In this document: positions 6,665 to 14,007 of the stretch, one piece after another
Position numbering within the stretch: the first letter of the stretch is position 1
Layout: every line of letters begins with the position of its first letter
DNA from: a virus
Strand: one strand, 5' to 3'
DNA: 33,069 nucleotides
IMG/VR virus record: IMGVR_UViG_3300048928_000316
Location: 1-33,069 of that record
Translations under genes and position numbers: made by a program
Notes under the pieces: generated by a model
Told to the model about the DNA's origin: nothing
Seen by the model: the letters and a program-made list of their open reading frames with translations, nothing else
Database searches by the model: none

Positions 6665-6681
6665 TATAAGGAAGACTTATA
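6665..6681. promoter_or_regulatory. 17-bp palindromic operator near repressor start
   Basis: TATAAG and CTTATA flank a 5-nt centre, giving a 17-bp inverted repeat, the size of lambda operators, 11 bp upstream of the repressor ATG. It may serve repressor autoregulation. The half ACTTATA is shared with 5782-5788 in the left control region. Confidence 0.55.
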
Positions 6682-6725
6682 TTTTCAAAACAGCATCGCG
6701 ACTTTTTCTCTAGCTGATTAAAAGA

Positions 6726-6739
6726 AGTAACACTAATAT
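6726..6739 (+). promoter_or_regulatory. Rightward promoter -10 with operator motif (PR/OR)
   Basis: AGTAACACTAATAT places TAATAT (6734-6739) as a -10 directly behind AGTAACAC, the same arrangement as AGTAATAC plus TAATTT at the left promoter on the other strand. The -35 17 nt upstream is poor. Transcription would start near 6746, which favours the cro start at 6772 over 6742. Confidence 0.5.
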
Positions 6740-6771
6740 CCATGCCTGAACGCCCATTCGAGGAAACGTGG

Positions 6772-6981
6772 ATGGCTAATGAAATAGGTATCCCCTTGGA
6801 AGCTTTCGCTGAGGGGAAGACGCAACCAGAGCTGGCTCTACTCATCGGAGTTTCGCAAAGCGCTGTGTCTCAAATGCTGAACTCGGCGCGGGATATTCGA
6901 GTGCGAGTTGATGAGAAAGGGGCATGTTCTGCGGTGGAGATTCGACCAATCGGATCGCGCCGCAAGCCCAAAGCTGCTTAA
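6772..6981 (+). CDS. cro: Cro-like regulator
   Basis: 69 aa. The start at 6772 is preferred over 6742 because a strong CGAGGAAA site lies 6-7 nt upstream and the size then matches lambda Cro (66 aa). The sequence TQPELALLIGVSQSAVSQMLNSARDIRV is a Cro-type HTH. The end VEIRPIGSRRKPKAA parallels the lambda Cro tail EVKPFPSNKKTTA, as recalled from the lambda sequence. It would antagonise the repressor at the shared operators and lower early transcription during lytic growth. It is divergent from cI and the first gene of the rightward operon. Confidence 0.85.
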   Translation: MANEIGIPLEAFAEGKTQPELALLIGVSQSAVSQMLNSARDIRVRVDEKGACSAVEIRPIGSRRKPKAA

Positions 6982-6989
6982 AAGATGCC

Positions 6990-7024
6990 GGGCTGGGGCC
7001 TCTCACCAAAGAATCCCCCAGCCC
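6990..7024 (+). other. Stem-loop after cro
   Basis: GGGCTGGGG (6990-6998) pairs with CCCCAGCCC (7016-7024) across a 17-nt loop, 9 bp after the cro stop, without a U-tract. A second weaker pairing, CTACGAC (7026-7032) with GTCGTAG, follows before 7070. The position between cro and the cII-like gene is where lambda has its tR1 terminator and nutR, so a Rho-dependent or attenuating element is plausible but not shown. Confidence 0.4.
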
Positions 7025-7120
7025 AGCTACGACGATACACAGCACATGCACATCGGTCGTGGTCGTAGGATAGGGCGTGCCCGTTTCTATGGCTAGACCG
7101 TAAAAGGGGTATTTACGGTT

Positions 7121-7609
7121 ATGAGTCGAACAGATCAATCACCGGCCGCTGGGCCGGTTCTTTCACTCCGCAAAGCTATTTACCGTGCGGCCCATGATTA
7201 CCGGGGCGGCGTGACCGCTTTGGCGCTCGATATGGTGCTCGATTACGACAGCCTGCAGAAGAAGGTTAAGCATGACGAAGAGCGGCGCTGGCTGGATCCT
7301 GACGAAATGGAAGAGGTGATCAGGCTGACCGCCGATCCTTGCTTGTTGGATGCCCTGGTCAGGCCGGCGGGTGCCGTTTGGTACAAGCCAATTCCGGTAC
7401 CTGCAACTGCTGATGCATTGAAGGCCGTCGGCAAGATGCTCGAGGAGTCAGGCCAGTTCGTGGCCTGCATGCACGACGGCGCCGCCGACAACATCTGGGA
7501 GCCCCACGAAGTGCTCCTGCTGGAGCAGCGCGGCATGGATGTTATCCGCGAGGTGCTGGGCATCATGGCTGGTGCACGCAAGGCTATGGAGGGCGCTGAC
7601 AATGTCTGA
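7121..7609 (+). CDS. CII-family phage regulatory protein
   Basis: 162 aa. It starts LRKAIYRAAHDYRGGVTALALDMVLDYDSLQKKVKHDEERRWLDPDEMEEVIRLT in total pattern (residues about 16-70). This fits the Phage_CP76/regulatory CII family, with a helix-turn-helix that pairs 'GGV.ALA' with 'S.Q.KV' and a helical C-terminus for oligomerisation. It would activate lysogenic promoters. It is the second gene rightward from cro and overlaps the TraR-like gene by 8 nt. The relation to lambda CII is functional by name; sequence identity is not expected. Confidence 0.72.
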   Translation: MSRTDQSPAAGPVLSLRKAIYRAAHDYRGGVTALALDMVLDYDSLQKKVKHDEERRWLDPDEMEEVIRLTADPCLLDALVRPAGAVWYKPIPVPATADALKAVGKMLEESGQFVACMHDGAADNIWEPHEVLLLEQRGMDVIREVLGIMAGARKAMEGADNV

Positions 7610-7805
7610 TGATATCGATATCGCCAACGATGCTGCTGAACATTTCCGACAGCTCGCACTTGCAAGCCGTCCGCGCCCAACGTGCTCCGTCAGCGCGCAA
7701 TTCTGTGAGGATTGCGACGAGCCTATCCCGTTACTTCGTCAGCAGACGATCCAGGGTTGTGCTACCTGCGTCAGTTGCCAAACTCAGAGGGAGCGGTATA
7801 AGTGA
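7602..7805 (+). CDS. TraR/DksA-family C4 zinc-finger protein
   Basis: 67 aa from the ATG at 7602, overlapping the cII-like stop. A helical N-terminus (DIANDAAEHFRQLALA) precedes the zinc finger FCEDCDEPIP ... CATCVSCQ with four spaced cysteines (CxxC-17-CxxC). F-plasmid TraR and phage homologues of this size bind the RNA polymerase secondary channel and mimic DksA plus ppGpp, shifting host transcription. A role in host takeover is inferred. Confidence 0.85.
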   Translation: MSDDIDIANDAAEHFRQLALASRPRPTCSVSAQFCEDCDEPIPLLRQQTIQGCATCVSCQTQRERYK

Positions 7806-7822
7806 ATAGCGCACCTTTCAAC

Positions 7823-8455
7823 TTAATTTCCGCTTCGGTTCGCTCTGCGGCTGTCGATGAGCGCTGGAAGCGAATAGACATAGGTCAAAAAAGCTTCCGT
7901 AAACGTTACGGCGTCTTGAGCATCAGCTTCTGTGAACTGAATATCATCATGTGCGGCCATATTACGATCGAGGCGAATTTCTTCAGCCCAGTTCGCCATG
8001 TCCGTAGTGATTTTTCCGGTCTCAGCCAGGGTTTTCAGGCGCTTTTCCAGCTTCCAGGCTTGGTCCATCGATTTAGTCGAAAGGTCCAGAGTTTTTCCGC
8101 ACAAAAAAATCGCTGTCTCATATTTTTTTCGGTGAAGACTTTCAACGGCATCACGAAACGTTGCCGAGATCCTTGGAGGGCAGTGCAAAGGGACGTCAAT
8201 ATCTTGGAGGGCGGGATAATGCCCCTCAATAGATACTTGGCTTTGAATATCCAAATTGATGACTTTGTTAAAAAAAATTGGGTCATCAAGGCTATTGCGG
8301 TCGAGACCTTCGATTTTCATAACGGTTATCTCGCCGCAGTAGTTGCACTCTGCAGCAACTCTAACTCCCGCCAAGGTCAGACGTGCATAGCCAGTAAGCA
8401 TTACGCCCTCAGTCTGGCAATGAGAGCACTTCTGGCGTGTGTGGATAGTAATCAT
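7823..8455 (-). CDS. DUF4145-domain protein with N-terminal zinc ribbon
   Basis: 210 aa from the ATG at 8455. An N-terminal zinc ribbon is formed by Cys10/Cys13 and Cys37/Cys40 (CSHC, CNYC). The C-terminal part, FRDAVESLHRKKYETAIFLCGKTLDL ... WAEEIRLDRNMAAHDD ... FTEAFLTYVYSLPAL, is the DUF4145 helical domain with its conserved RN..AH motif near 166-171. DUF4145 also occurs fused to restriction and other defence proteins; here it stands alone. It is inverted relative to the surrounding early genes and AT-richer, so it behaves like an independently transcribed cargo gene. Its promoter would lie in the 37 bp before the primase start or inside that gene. Confidence 0.85.
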   Translation of the reverse strand: MITIHTRQKCSHCQTEGVMLTGYARLTLAGVRVAAECNYCGEITVMKIEGLDRNSLDDPIFFNKVINLDIQSQVSIEGHYPALQDIDVPLHCPPRISATFRDAVESLHRKKYETAIFLCGKTLDLSTKSMDQAWKLEKRLKTLAETGKITTDMANWAEEIRLDRNMAAHDDIQFTEADAQDAVTFTEAFLTYVYSLPALIDSRRANRSGN

Positions 8456-8492
8456 GGCAGCAAATATCCTTATCGACGCTCTGGGGTGGCAC

Positions 8493-11183
8493 ATGCTGAA
8501 TCAGCATAACTCCGCAAATCCTAGTCTATGGGCACGTAGATATATAGATGATTTTGGTCTTGCTCTTGTCCCAATTGACCCGGGCGAAAAGGCGCCGAAG
8601 GGCATGGGCTGGAACAAACCGGGCGGTTACATCACCGACCCTGTTGCCGCCGAAGCATTCTGGCAACGCAATCCAAGTCACAATCTGGGCGTAGTGCTCG
8701 GGCCCAGCCGTGTCTGCTCGTTGGACGTGGACGATGTGCAGTGGACGCGGTTTGTATTGTTCGACCAGATGGGCCTCGATCTGGATGCCATGGCGGTGGT
8801 CTATCCGACCATCGTGGGTAATCCGTCGCGTTTCCGCGTGCTGTTCAAAATGCCGGATGATATCGAGCTGACGCGCCACTCTCTCTCCTGGCCCAATGAG
8901 AAAGACCCTGATGGCTCGATTCACAAGGGGTTGATGGCTCGAGCCAAGGCCGCGAAAGAGCAGGGTGATACTGTCGGTGAGGAGGCAGCCAAAGCCGAGG
9001 CTGACGAATACAAGCGCTTCACGGTGTTTGAACTTCGTGCGGGCCTGGTACAGGACGTGTTCCCTCCATCGATTCACCCGGGCACAGGCAAGCCGTACAC
9101 CTGGCGCACCCCGCCGAATGCTGCTGATGGTCTGCCGGTGCTTACCAACGAGCTGCTGAACATTTGGCAGAATTGGGATGTGTTCAAGCGCAGCGCCGAG
9201 GGCGCGTGCCCTTGGGCGCCGAAACCGAAGAAGCTCGCCGCGAAACCCATCAAGCGCGCCCCACCCGCTGACGGTAAACCCTCGGTGATTGATGAGTTCA
9301 ACCGGTGCCACGATGTGGAAGAGCTGTTGCGTGCCCACGATTACATCAAGCGCGGTAACAAGTGGCTGTATCCGCACAGCAGCACCGGCTTGCCTGGTGT
9401 GACTGTCACCGACCGCAAGGTCTATTCGCACCACGGCGCGGATCCGCTGGCCAACGGTCACCAGAATGACGCGTTTGAGGTGTTTTGCCTGCTGGATCAC
9501 GATGGCGACCAGTCTAAGGCGGTCAAGGACGCAGCTCGGATGTTGGGTATGCAGCACGCGTCGCGCCCAGCCCCACAAGATCTTCCCCCGGCCCCATCGG
9601 CGGATGCCAGCGAGCAGGACTCCAGCGCGGCGCCCGGAGAAGCCGCTCCTGCTGCTGACGGGGGAGCGGGGGAGGTGCTGACCTACGAGCAGGTGCTGCG
9701 ACGTTACGTGCTGGTCGAGGGGACCACGCAAGTGTGGGATCTCGACAAGGCGCGGGTGATGAAGAAAACCGCGTTTGAGGCTCGCGTCGGCAAGCCATTG
9801 GCGAAACAGTGGGCAGATGACACCAGCAAAAAGCTTATCTCGGATGATAAGGTCAAGGAGATCGAGCAAGCGCGCAAGATGGCTGGTAAGAAGGGTGGTG
9901 CACTGAACCTGGAGCCGATTGAACGGTACGTGTACATCGACGGCACCAAGGACGTTTGGGACCGTGAAAAGAAGCGGCGGGTTGCCGAAGGCGCGGTCAA
10001 GATGGCCCTCGGTGATATGTACGGTATGTGGTTGAACAGCCCGGAGCGGCGCGTGGTCGACGTGGAGAACATCGTGTTCGACCCGACGATGACCAAGGAT
10101 CCCAACATTTACATCAATACGTTCGACGGGCTGCCCATGGAGCCGGCGCGCGATGATGCCGGGTGCGAGAACCTGCGGTGGTTGATTTCATTCCTGTGCA
10201 ACCACGACCAGTCGTCACGCGATTGGCTGGTGAAGTGGTTGGCGTACCCGTTGCAGCACCTGGGCGCGAAGATGGATACGGCTGTGCTGGCTCACTCCAC
10301 CATGGAGGGCTCGGGCAAAAGCCTTTTGTTCGCTGATGCGTTCGGTTTGCTATATGGGCAGTACGCGGCCACGGTCGGGCAGACTCAGCTCGAAAGCAAC
10401 TTCAACGCCTGGCAAAGCCGCAAGTTGTGGGCGGTGTTTGAAGAGGTCGTGAGCCGTGATCAGCGCTACAACCAAGTGGGCAAGATCAAACACCTCGTGA
10501 CCGGCAAGACGGTGCGCATGGAATCGAAGTTCATCAACGGTTGGGAGGAAGCCAACCACATGAACGCCGCGTTCCTCAGCAACGAGATTATGCCCTGGCC
10601 GATCGCGCCCAGTGACCGGCGAATGTTGGTGCTGTGGCCGATGGAGACACTTCCGGTCGAGCGCCAGAAGGCAGTGGGGCGAGAGCTGGAGAATGGAGGC
10701 GTCGCGGCGTTGTACGCGTGGTTGTTGTCCGTTGACCTGGGCGACTTCGACCAGCGCACCAGGCCGCCCAGCACTGATGCGCGTGAGCGTTTGGTGGCAC
10801 TGAGTCGGGCCAGCTGGCAGACTTTCCTGTTCCTCTGGCAATACGGCGAGCTTGGGCGTGATATGTGGGGCGCCTGTTTGTCCACCGACCTCTATGCGAT
10901 GTTCCTGGAGTGGTGCCACCGCAACAAAGAGCACGTGATGAGCCAGACGAAGTTCTCGTTGTTCATCAGCTCGGAGGTGGACAAGACCCGGGCAATTCCC
11001 TGGACCGACGGCAGCAACCGCAAGTTTGGGGCGTTCTTCTTTCCACGCGATGAGCAGGCTTCCCAGCCCCCATCACTCAGGTCAGCCGATCTGGGCAAGG
11101 CGGTAGTTGCTTGGCGGGCTGCGGCGCGCTTGGCGGGCTGGAACGTCGACAACTGGGACCACATCAAGGCGGCTGCAGCATGA
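8493..11183 (+). CDS. Primase/SF3 helicase (Prim-Pol N-terminus, DUF5906-like C-terminus)
   Basis: 896 aa from the ATG at 8493, which has GGGG closely upstream; starts at 8454 or 8439 are possible but would overlap the inverted DUF4145 gene. The N-terminal archaeo-eukaryotic primase fold shows PIDPGEKAPKG and the metal site CSLDVDDV near residues 74-81. A Pro/Ala-rich linker sits around residues 365-405. The C-terminal superfamily 3 helicase has Walker A MEGSGKS near residue 605, Walker B-like LWAVFEEV, and sensor-type ANHMNAAFLSNE. It would open and prime phage DNA in the cytoplasm. It lies next to the iteron array, which suggests it acts there. Confidence 0.88.
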   Translation: MLNQHNSANPSLWARRYIDDFGLALVPIDPGEKAPKGMGWNKPGGYITDPVAAEAFWQRNPSHNLGVVLGPSRVCSLDVDDVQWTRFVLFDQMGLDLDAMAVVYPTIVGNPSRFRVLFKMPDDIELTRHSLSWPNEKDPDGSIHKGLMARAKAAKEQGDTVGEEAAKAEADEYKRFTVFELRAGLVQDVFPPSIHPGTGKPYTWRTPPNAADGLPVLTNELLNIWQNWDVFKRSAEGACPWAPKPKKLAAKPIKRAPPADGKPSVIDEFNRCHDVEELLRAHDYIKRGNKWLYPHSSTGLPGVTVTDRKVYSHHGADPLANGHQNDAFEVFCLLDHDGDQSKAVKDAARMLGMQHASRPAPQDLPPAPSADASEQDSSAAPGEAAPAADGGAGEVLTYEQVLRRYVLVEGTTQVWDLDKARVMKKTAFEARVGKPLAKQWADDTSKKLISDDKVKEIEQARKMAGKKGGALNLEPIERYVYIDGTKDVWDREKKRRVAEGAVKMALGDMYGMWLNSPERRVVDVENIVFDPTMTKDPNIYINTFDGLPMEPARDDAGCENLRWLISFLCNHDQSSRDWLVKWLAYPLQHLGAKMDTAVLAHSTMEGSGKSLLFADAFGLLYGQYAATVGQTQLESNFNAWQSRKLWAVFEEVVSRDQRYNQVGKIKHLVTGKTVRMESKFINGWEEANHMNAAFLSNEIMPWPIAPSDRRMLVLWPMETLPVERQKAVGRELENGGVAALYAWLLSVDLGDFDQRTRPPSTDARERLVALSRASWQTFLFLWQYGELGRDMWGACLSTDLYAMFLEWCHRNKEHVMSQTKFSLFISSEVDKTRAIPWTDGSNRKFGAFFFPRDEQASQPPSLRSADLGKAVVAWRAAARLAGWNVDNWDHIKAAAA

Positions 11184-11197
11184 GTCCGACTAAAAGT

Positions 11198-11485
11198 GTG
11201 TTGGGTGTGTCGGGTGTGTGTTGGGTTGGTTTTCGATACCCCACACAATTTCAATCCTTCTATTTCGCGGCTTTCCGCCTTGTGTGTTGGGTGTGTTGGG
11301 TTTGGCGTCGCGCACGCGCATGGGCGATGTTATTTGAATCCATGGCAGCAAGATTTTTTTCTTATGCGAGAACCGTTAAACCCAACACACCCAACACACC
11401 CAACACATTTGATTTAAGGCTATTGAATTTAAAGGGTTTTGGGTGTGTTGGGTTTGTGTTGGGTATAGCGTTTTTTGTGTCGGGT
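11198..11485. repeat. Iteron array, 11 copies of GTGTYGGGT; candidate replication origin
   Basis: Plus-strand copies start at 11198, 11207, 11218, 11284, 11293, 11445, 11456 and 11477 (11207 and 11477 read GTGTCGGGT). Three tandem inverted copies (ACCCAACAC) start at 11380, 11389 and 11398. Some are head-to-tail with a 9-bp period. The outer groups pair with the central one: 11282-11303 is a perfect 22-bp inverted repeat of 11378-11399, and 11441-11455 pairs with 11378-11392. An AT-rich stretch (11406-11432) lies between. The array follows the primase gene and holds no believable gene. Confidence 0.85.
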
Positions 11486-11511
11486 TGGTTTTTGACCGGG
11501 GGAGCGGGGCG

Positions 11512-11994
11512 ATGATCGAAGAAATGGAAACTCTATTGAAGCATTGGGGCGAGCAAACGCGGCGCTGTGGCTCTGCCGGCGGTCTGGGCAGCCCAATGGC
11601 GACGATCATGGAGTGGGGTGGATGCGCGCCGCGTGGCACGCCTGGACCGCGGAGCCTTCTGGACGGCGGCGCTGGCATTGATGCCGTTGCGCAAGAAGTC
11701 GCGGCGGCTCTGGCTGAGGTGGGTCGCCAGGATGAGCGCGGGCAGATGCTGGAGCGTCTGGCGGTGCTGCGTTATACCGATGACTCGGCGCCGACGTGGT
11801 TGATGCAGCTGCACCTGGTTGGGTCCCAGTCCCGAGCGAAGCAGACCTACTATGACTGGGTGCATAGCCTGCACCTGCGCCTGTTACAGGTGTTGGCTGA
11901 TCGGTCTGGGGCTCGTAAGTGGCTTACCGCTGGTCAGGGCACTTTGCCTCAAAGTCTCCTCAAAGCTGCGTCAAAGTTGCGTCGAGTTAGTTAA
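11512..11994 (+). CDS. Antitermination Q-like protein (candidate)
   Basis: 160 aa from the ATG at 11512 behind a purine-rich GGGGGAGCGGGG; the longer frame reads through the iterons and is rejected. The start ETLLKHWGEQTRRCGSAGGLGSPMATIM, with a Trp, basic residues and a Gly-rich turn, and the C-terminal helix pair LERLAVLRYTDD ... QSRAKQTYYDWVHSLHLRLLQVL look like the short Q/DUF1133-type late regulators with a sigma-4-like HTH. Position supports this: last early gene, just before a terminator and the lysis genes. Without the family search the name is tentative; a different DNA-binding protein is possible. Confidence 0.55.
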   Translation: MIEEMETLLKHWGEQTRRCGSAGGLGSPMATIMEWGGCAPRGTPGPRSLLDGGAGIDAVAQEVAAALAEVGRQDERGQMLERLAVLRYTDDSAPTWLMQLHLVGSQSRAKQTYYDWVHSLHLRLLQVLADRSGARKWLTAGQGTLPQSLLKAASKLRRVS

Positions 11995-12257
11995 CCGAAA
12001 TTGCCCCCTTTTCGGTTCCGTACTCAGAGGGTAAAAAGTCCCCAAGATATGGAATTTGCGCCTCGGCGCTGACCTCGCACGTGCTGTGCAGCTTCACCCG
12101 GTTCTCCCCGAGCCGGTCACCTAACCCCGCTTCGGCGGGGTTTCTATATAGGCTGGTCGCCCCGGGGTAGAGATCACTTGAAAAAGTGGCACATTGCCCC
12201 AACTAAGTTTCGTGAAGCCGGTGTTAGCGGCTCAACACAATGGAATGAGGATTGGGA
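11995..12257 (+). other. Non-coding late-control region
   Basis: No gene is seen. The segment holds a short inverted repeat CCGAAA/TTTCGG (11996-12016), a purine-rich stretch, the terminator at 12123-12143 and the ribosome site of the next gene. By analogy with lambda it should contain the late promoter and the antitermination site for the Q-like protein, but no convincing -35/-10 pair was identified. Confidence 0.4.
12123..12143 (+). terminator. Terminator before orphan gene
   Basis: AACCCCGC (12123-12130) pairs with GCGGGGTT (12135-12142) around a TTCG tetraloop, followed only by TTTCTATATA. The tail is weak, so termination may be partial and subject to antitermination. Confidence 0.7.
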
Positions 12258-12746
12258 ATGTTTGATGATTTGCATGCCAAGCTTGACGCGATCTTTGAGG
12301 CGCGAGCTAAAAGGATTACTGAAGCCCAGCGCGTTAGGGTGGAGAGAGATAAAAAGCAGGAGGCAAACCTTCAGGCGTTTCTAGAGTTGCAAGAGTCGGT
12401 TATTCGGCCAACTCTCGAGGCGCTAGCTAACTATCTGACTGATCGGGGCGAGGAAAGTGGGATTTACGAATCCACTGATGGCCAGCAAAAGGGCAACGAG
12501 AAATTGCCGGCAGCCATAGGCATCAAATTTTATCGCCACGTGATTATGAAAAGCCTAACGAAAGAGAAGGTCCCTAGCCTGAATTTCCTGCTTGATAAGG
12601 ATGCAGGGCAAGTGCTGATCCAATACGATACCTCGACTACGCAAAGAGAGGGCGTTTCTGGTGAATCTACTGTCGATCTCGGTGCAGTGACAGCAGACTT
12701 GATTAGTGCGGAAGCGTTGAAGGTCATTCAAATCATCTTCAAATGA
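12258..12746 (+). CDS. Hypothetical protein between two terminators (moron-like)
   Basis: 162 aa from the ATG at 12258; GAGG with GGGA upstream supports it, while a TTG two codons earlier is less likely. The N-terminal third is a charged, probably coiled-coil helix (about 5-45, EARAKRITEAQRVRVERDKKQ). The remainder is mixed alpha/beta with no recognised domain or membrane segment. The gene is AT-richer than its neighbours and is bracketed by terminators (12123-12143 and 12791-12813). That arrangement is typical of an independently expressed moron gene inserted between Q and the lysis genes. The function is unknown. Confidence 0.7.
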   Translation: MFDDLHAKLDAIFEARAKRITEAQRVRVERDKKQEANLQAFLELQESVIRPTLEALANYLTDRGEESGIYESTDGQQKGNEKLPAAIGIKFYRHVIMKSLTKEKVPSLNFLLDKDAGQVLIQYDTSTTQREGVSGESTVDLGAVTADLISAEALKVIQIIFK

Positions 12747-12790
12747 TTTTTTGGTTTCGCAGTTCTCCCGATCCCTTGGGTCGGTCACAC

Positions 12791-12813
12791 AAACCCGCTT
12801 CGGCGGGTTTTTT
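12791..12813 (+). terminator. Rho-independent terminator before holin genes
   Basis: AAACCCGC (12791-12798) and GCGGGTTT (12803-12810) form an 8-bp stem around TTCG and run into T(12808-12813). Strong form; late transcription of the lysis and structural genes must either start after it or be antiterminated through it. Confidence 0.88.
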
Positions 12814-12850
12814 ATTTTCGGCCCACTGGGTGTCTGCAAGGAGAATCAGC

Positions 12851-13204
12851 ATGAGCGAGCCGGCAACTGTTGTCGTGGCCGGTGGTGTGGGACTGGCGGC
12901 TACCGGTCTGTTGGCGGGCGTGGACATGCTCGCGGTGATCGGTGCGCTGGCTGGCTCTCTGGTGTTCTTCACCACCACTGAGGAATTGCCGGTCTGGAAG
13001 CGGGTTCTGTTCCTGCTGGTTTCTTTCGTGATGGGTTACATGTTTGCCCCTGGTATGGCCGAGGTTGAGTTGTTCGGCACCAGGCCTTTCAAGTACACCG
13101 GGCCGGCGGCGTTCGGTGCGTCGGTGGTGGTTGTGACCGTCGCGCTGGCCGTCATCAAGCGGCGCGGCCTCATTGCTGAGCAGCAAGGGAGGCAGGATGG
13201 ATAG
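12851..13204 (+). CDS. Putative holin (Phage_holin_8-like)
   Basis: 117 aa from the ATG at 12851, preceded by AGGAG. Three or four hydrophobic segments lie at about 6-26, 28-44, 55-74 and 88-104, with the conserved-looking ELPVWKR between them and a charged C-terminus (KRRGLIAEQQGRQDG). Size, topology and position directly before another small membrane protein and the packaging genes fit a holin that permeabilises the inner membrane at lysis. It overlaps the next gene by 8 nt. No endolysin follows, so the assignment rests on family resemblance and context. Confidence 0.75.
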   Translation: MSEPATVVVAGGVGLAATGLLAGVDMLAVIGALAGSLVFFTTTEELPVWKRVLFLLVSFVMGYMFAPGMAEVELFGTRPFKYTGPAAFGASVVVVTVALAVIKRRGLIAEQQGRQDG

Positions 13205-13487
13205 TCAACTGATGCCGCAAGTACTCACGCAGGCCACGTTCTGGTTGTGCGTTGCGCTGTTCGTCCGCCTGTTCACTTTCCGTCGGCGTGGTGCCCGGTT
13301 CCGTCGGAGCATGAGTTGTCTTGCCTGGGTGGTGATGGTCGCGGCGGGATCCGCTGTGGTGTACATCGGTAAGGGGCAGTTGGTCATGCCGCCGAACTCC
13401 TGGCCGCTGGTGGTCGTGCTGGCGGTGTTCGTCGGGTCGGTGTGTCAGAGCAACGGCAATCTGGCCCGTGTCTGGAAGATGGGTTGA
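13197..13487 (+). CDS. Second small membrane protein, 3-TM holin-like
   Basis: 96 aa from the ATG at 13197, with AGGGAGG upstream, overlapping the previous gene. Three hydrophobic helices (about 10-28, 40-60, 67-85) are separated by a strongly basic loop FRRRGARFRRS and end in ARVWKMG. This is the pattern of three-helix holin families such as Phage_holin_3. It may be a holin or an antiholin partner of the upstream protein. The stop TGA overlaps the HNH start by one base (TGATG). Confidence 0.7.
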   Translation: MDSQLMPQVLTQATFWLCVALFVRLFTFRRRGARFRRSMSCLAWVVMVAAGSAVVYIGKGQLVMPPNSWPLVVVLAVFVGSVCQSNGNLARVWKMG

Positions 13488-13855
13488 TGGTCAATGTGTC
13501 GGATGACCGACGTGCCAGCAGCACCGAACGGGGTTACGGGTACAAGTGGCAGAAGTCGCGAGATGCGCACCTGCGGGCAAATCCGTACTGCACGATGTGT
13601 TCGTGCGATCAGCGTCCGGTGGCGGCGACAGTCGTTGACCATAAGGTCCCGCCCAAGCTGAAGGAAGCCAAGGACAGTGGTGACCCGGCGCGGATCAAGG
13701 CGGCGTGGAAGCTGTTCTGGAACCCTGAGAACTGGGCGGGCCTGTGCAAGTTCTGCCACGACTCGACGAAGCAGCGGATCGAGAAGAGCGGGCGGGTGCC
13801 GGGGTGTAATGCCGATGGCCGCCCGGTCGATCCGGGGCATCACTGGAACCGATGA
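13487..13855 (+). CDS. HNH endonuclease
   Basis: 122 aa from the ATG at 13487. Visible elements are the N-terminal GYGYKWQKSRDAHLRANPYC, zinc cysteines in CTMC and CKFC, the catalytic HNH segment VVDHKVPP and NPENWAGLCKFCHDSTK. This subclass lies directly before the small terminase in HK97-type cos phages and is needed with the terminase for DNA maturation. Here the order HNH-TerS-TerL-portal is the same, so a packaging role is inferred. Confidence 0.9.
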   Translation: MVNVSDDRRASSTERGYGYKWQKSRDAHLRANPYCTMCSCDQRPVAATVVDHKVPPKLKEAKDSGDPARIKAAWKLFWNPENWAGLCKFCHDSTKQRIEKSGRVPGCNADGRPVDPGHHWNR

Positions 13856-14007
13856 CCGCCCATCTCCGGCGCACCAAAAAATGGCACGCCCCGAGGGTAG
13901 GGGGGTGAAAAACTTCATTCCGACTTCTCTCTAGACCGCTCGCCCCCCGTCGTGTGCAACGTCGGGATAAATGAGGGAGGGGGGGTATCAACACGATAGG
14001 GGTATTT
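13856..14007 (+). other. Intergenic segment, candidate cos region
   Basis: 152 bp without a gene, between the HNH nuclease and the small terminase. It shows G-runs (GGGTAGGGGGG near 13897 and GAGGGAGGGGGG near 13973) and C-runs (CGCCCCCC near 13940). In HK97-type cos phages with HNH and P27-like terminases the cohesive end site is at this place. No overhang can be fixed from this sequence alone. Confidence 0.4.

Noticed and set aside
6742-6771. Upstream start for the Cro-like protein
   Set aside because: The proposed transcription start is near 6746 and the ribosome site CGAGGAAA serves the ATG at 6772.
8526-9869. 447-aa open frame on the minus strand
   Set aside because: Antisense to the primase, whose motifs are clear; high-GC codon bias keeps the opposite strand open.
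11198-11485. CRISPR-like array
   Set aside because: Units are 9 bp, partly tandem, in both orientations and without uniform unique spacers; no cas genes.
11196-11515. Open frames reading CWVCWVC or PTHPTHPTH through the repeat array
   Set aside because: They are translations of the 9-bp iterons in several frames, lack ribosome sites and have no sensible protein composition.
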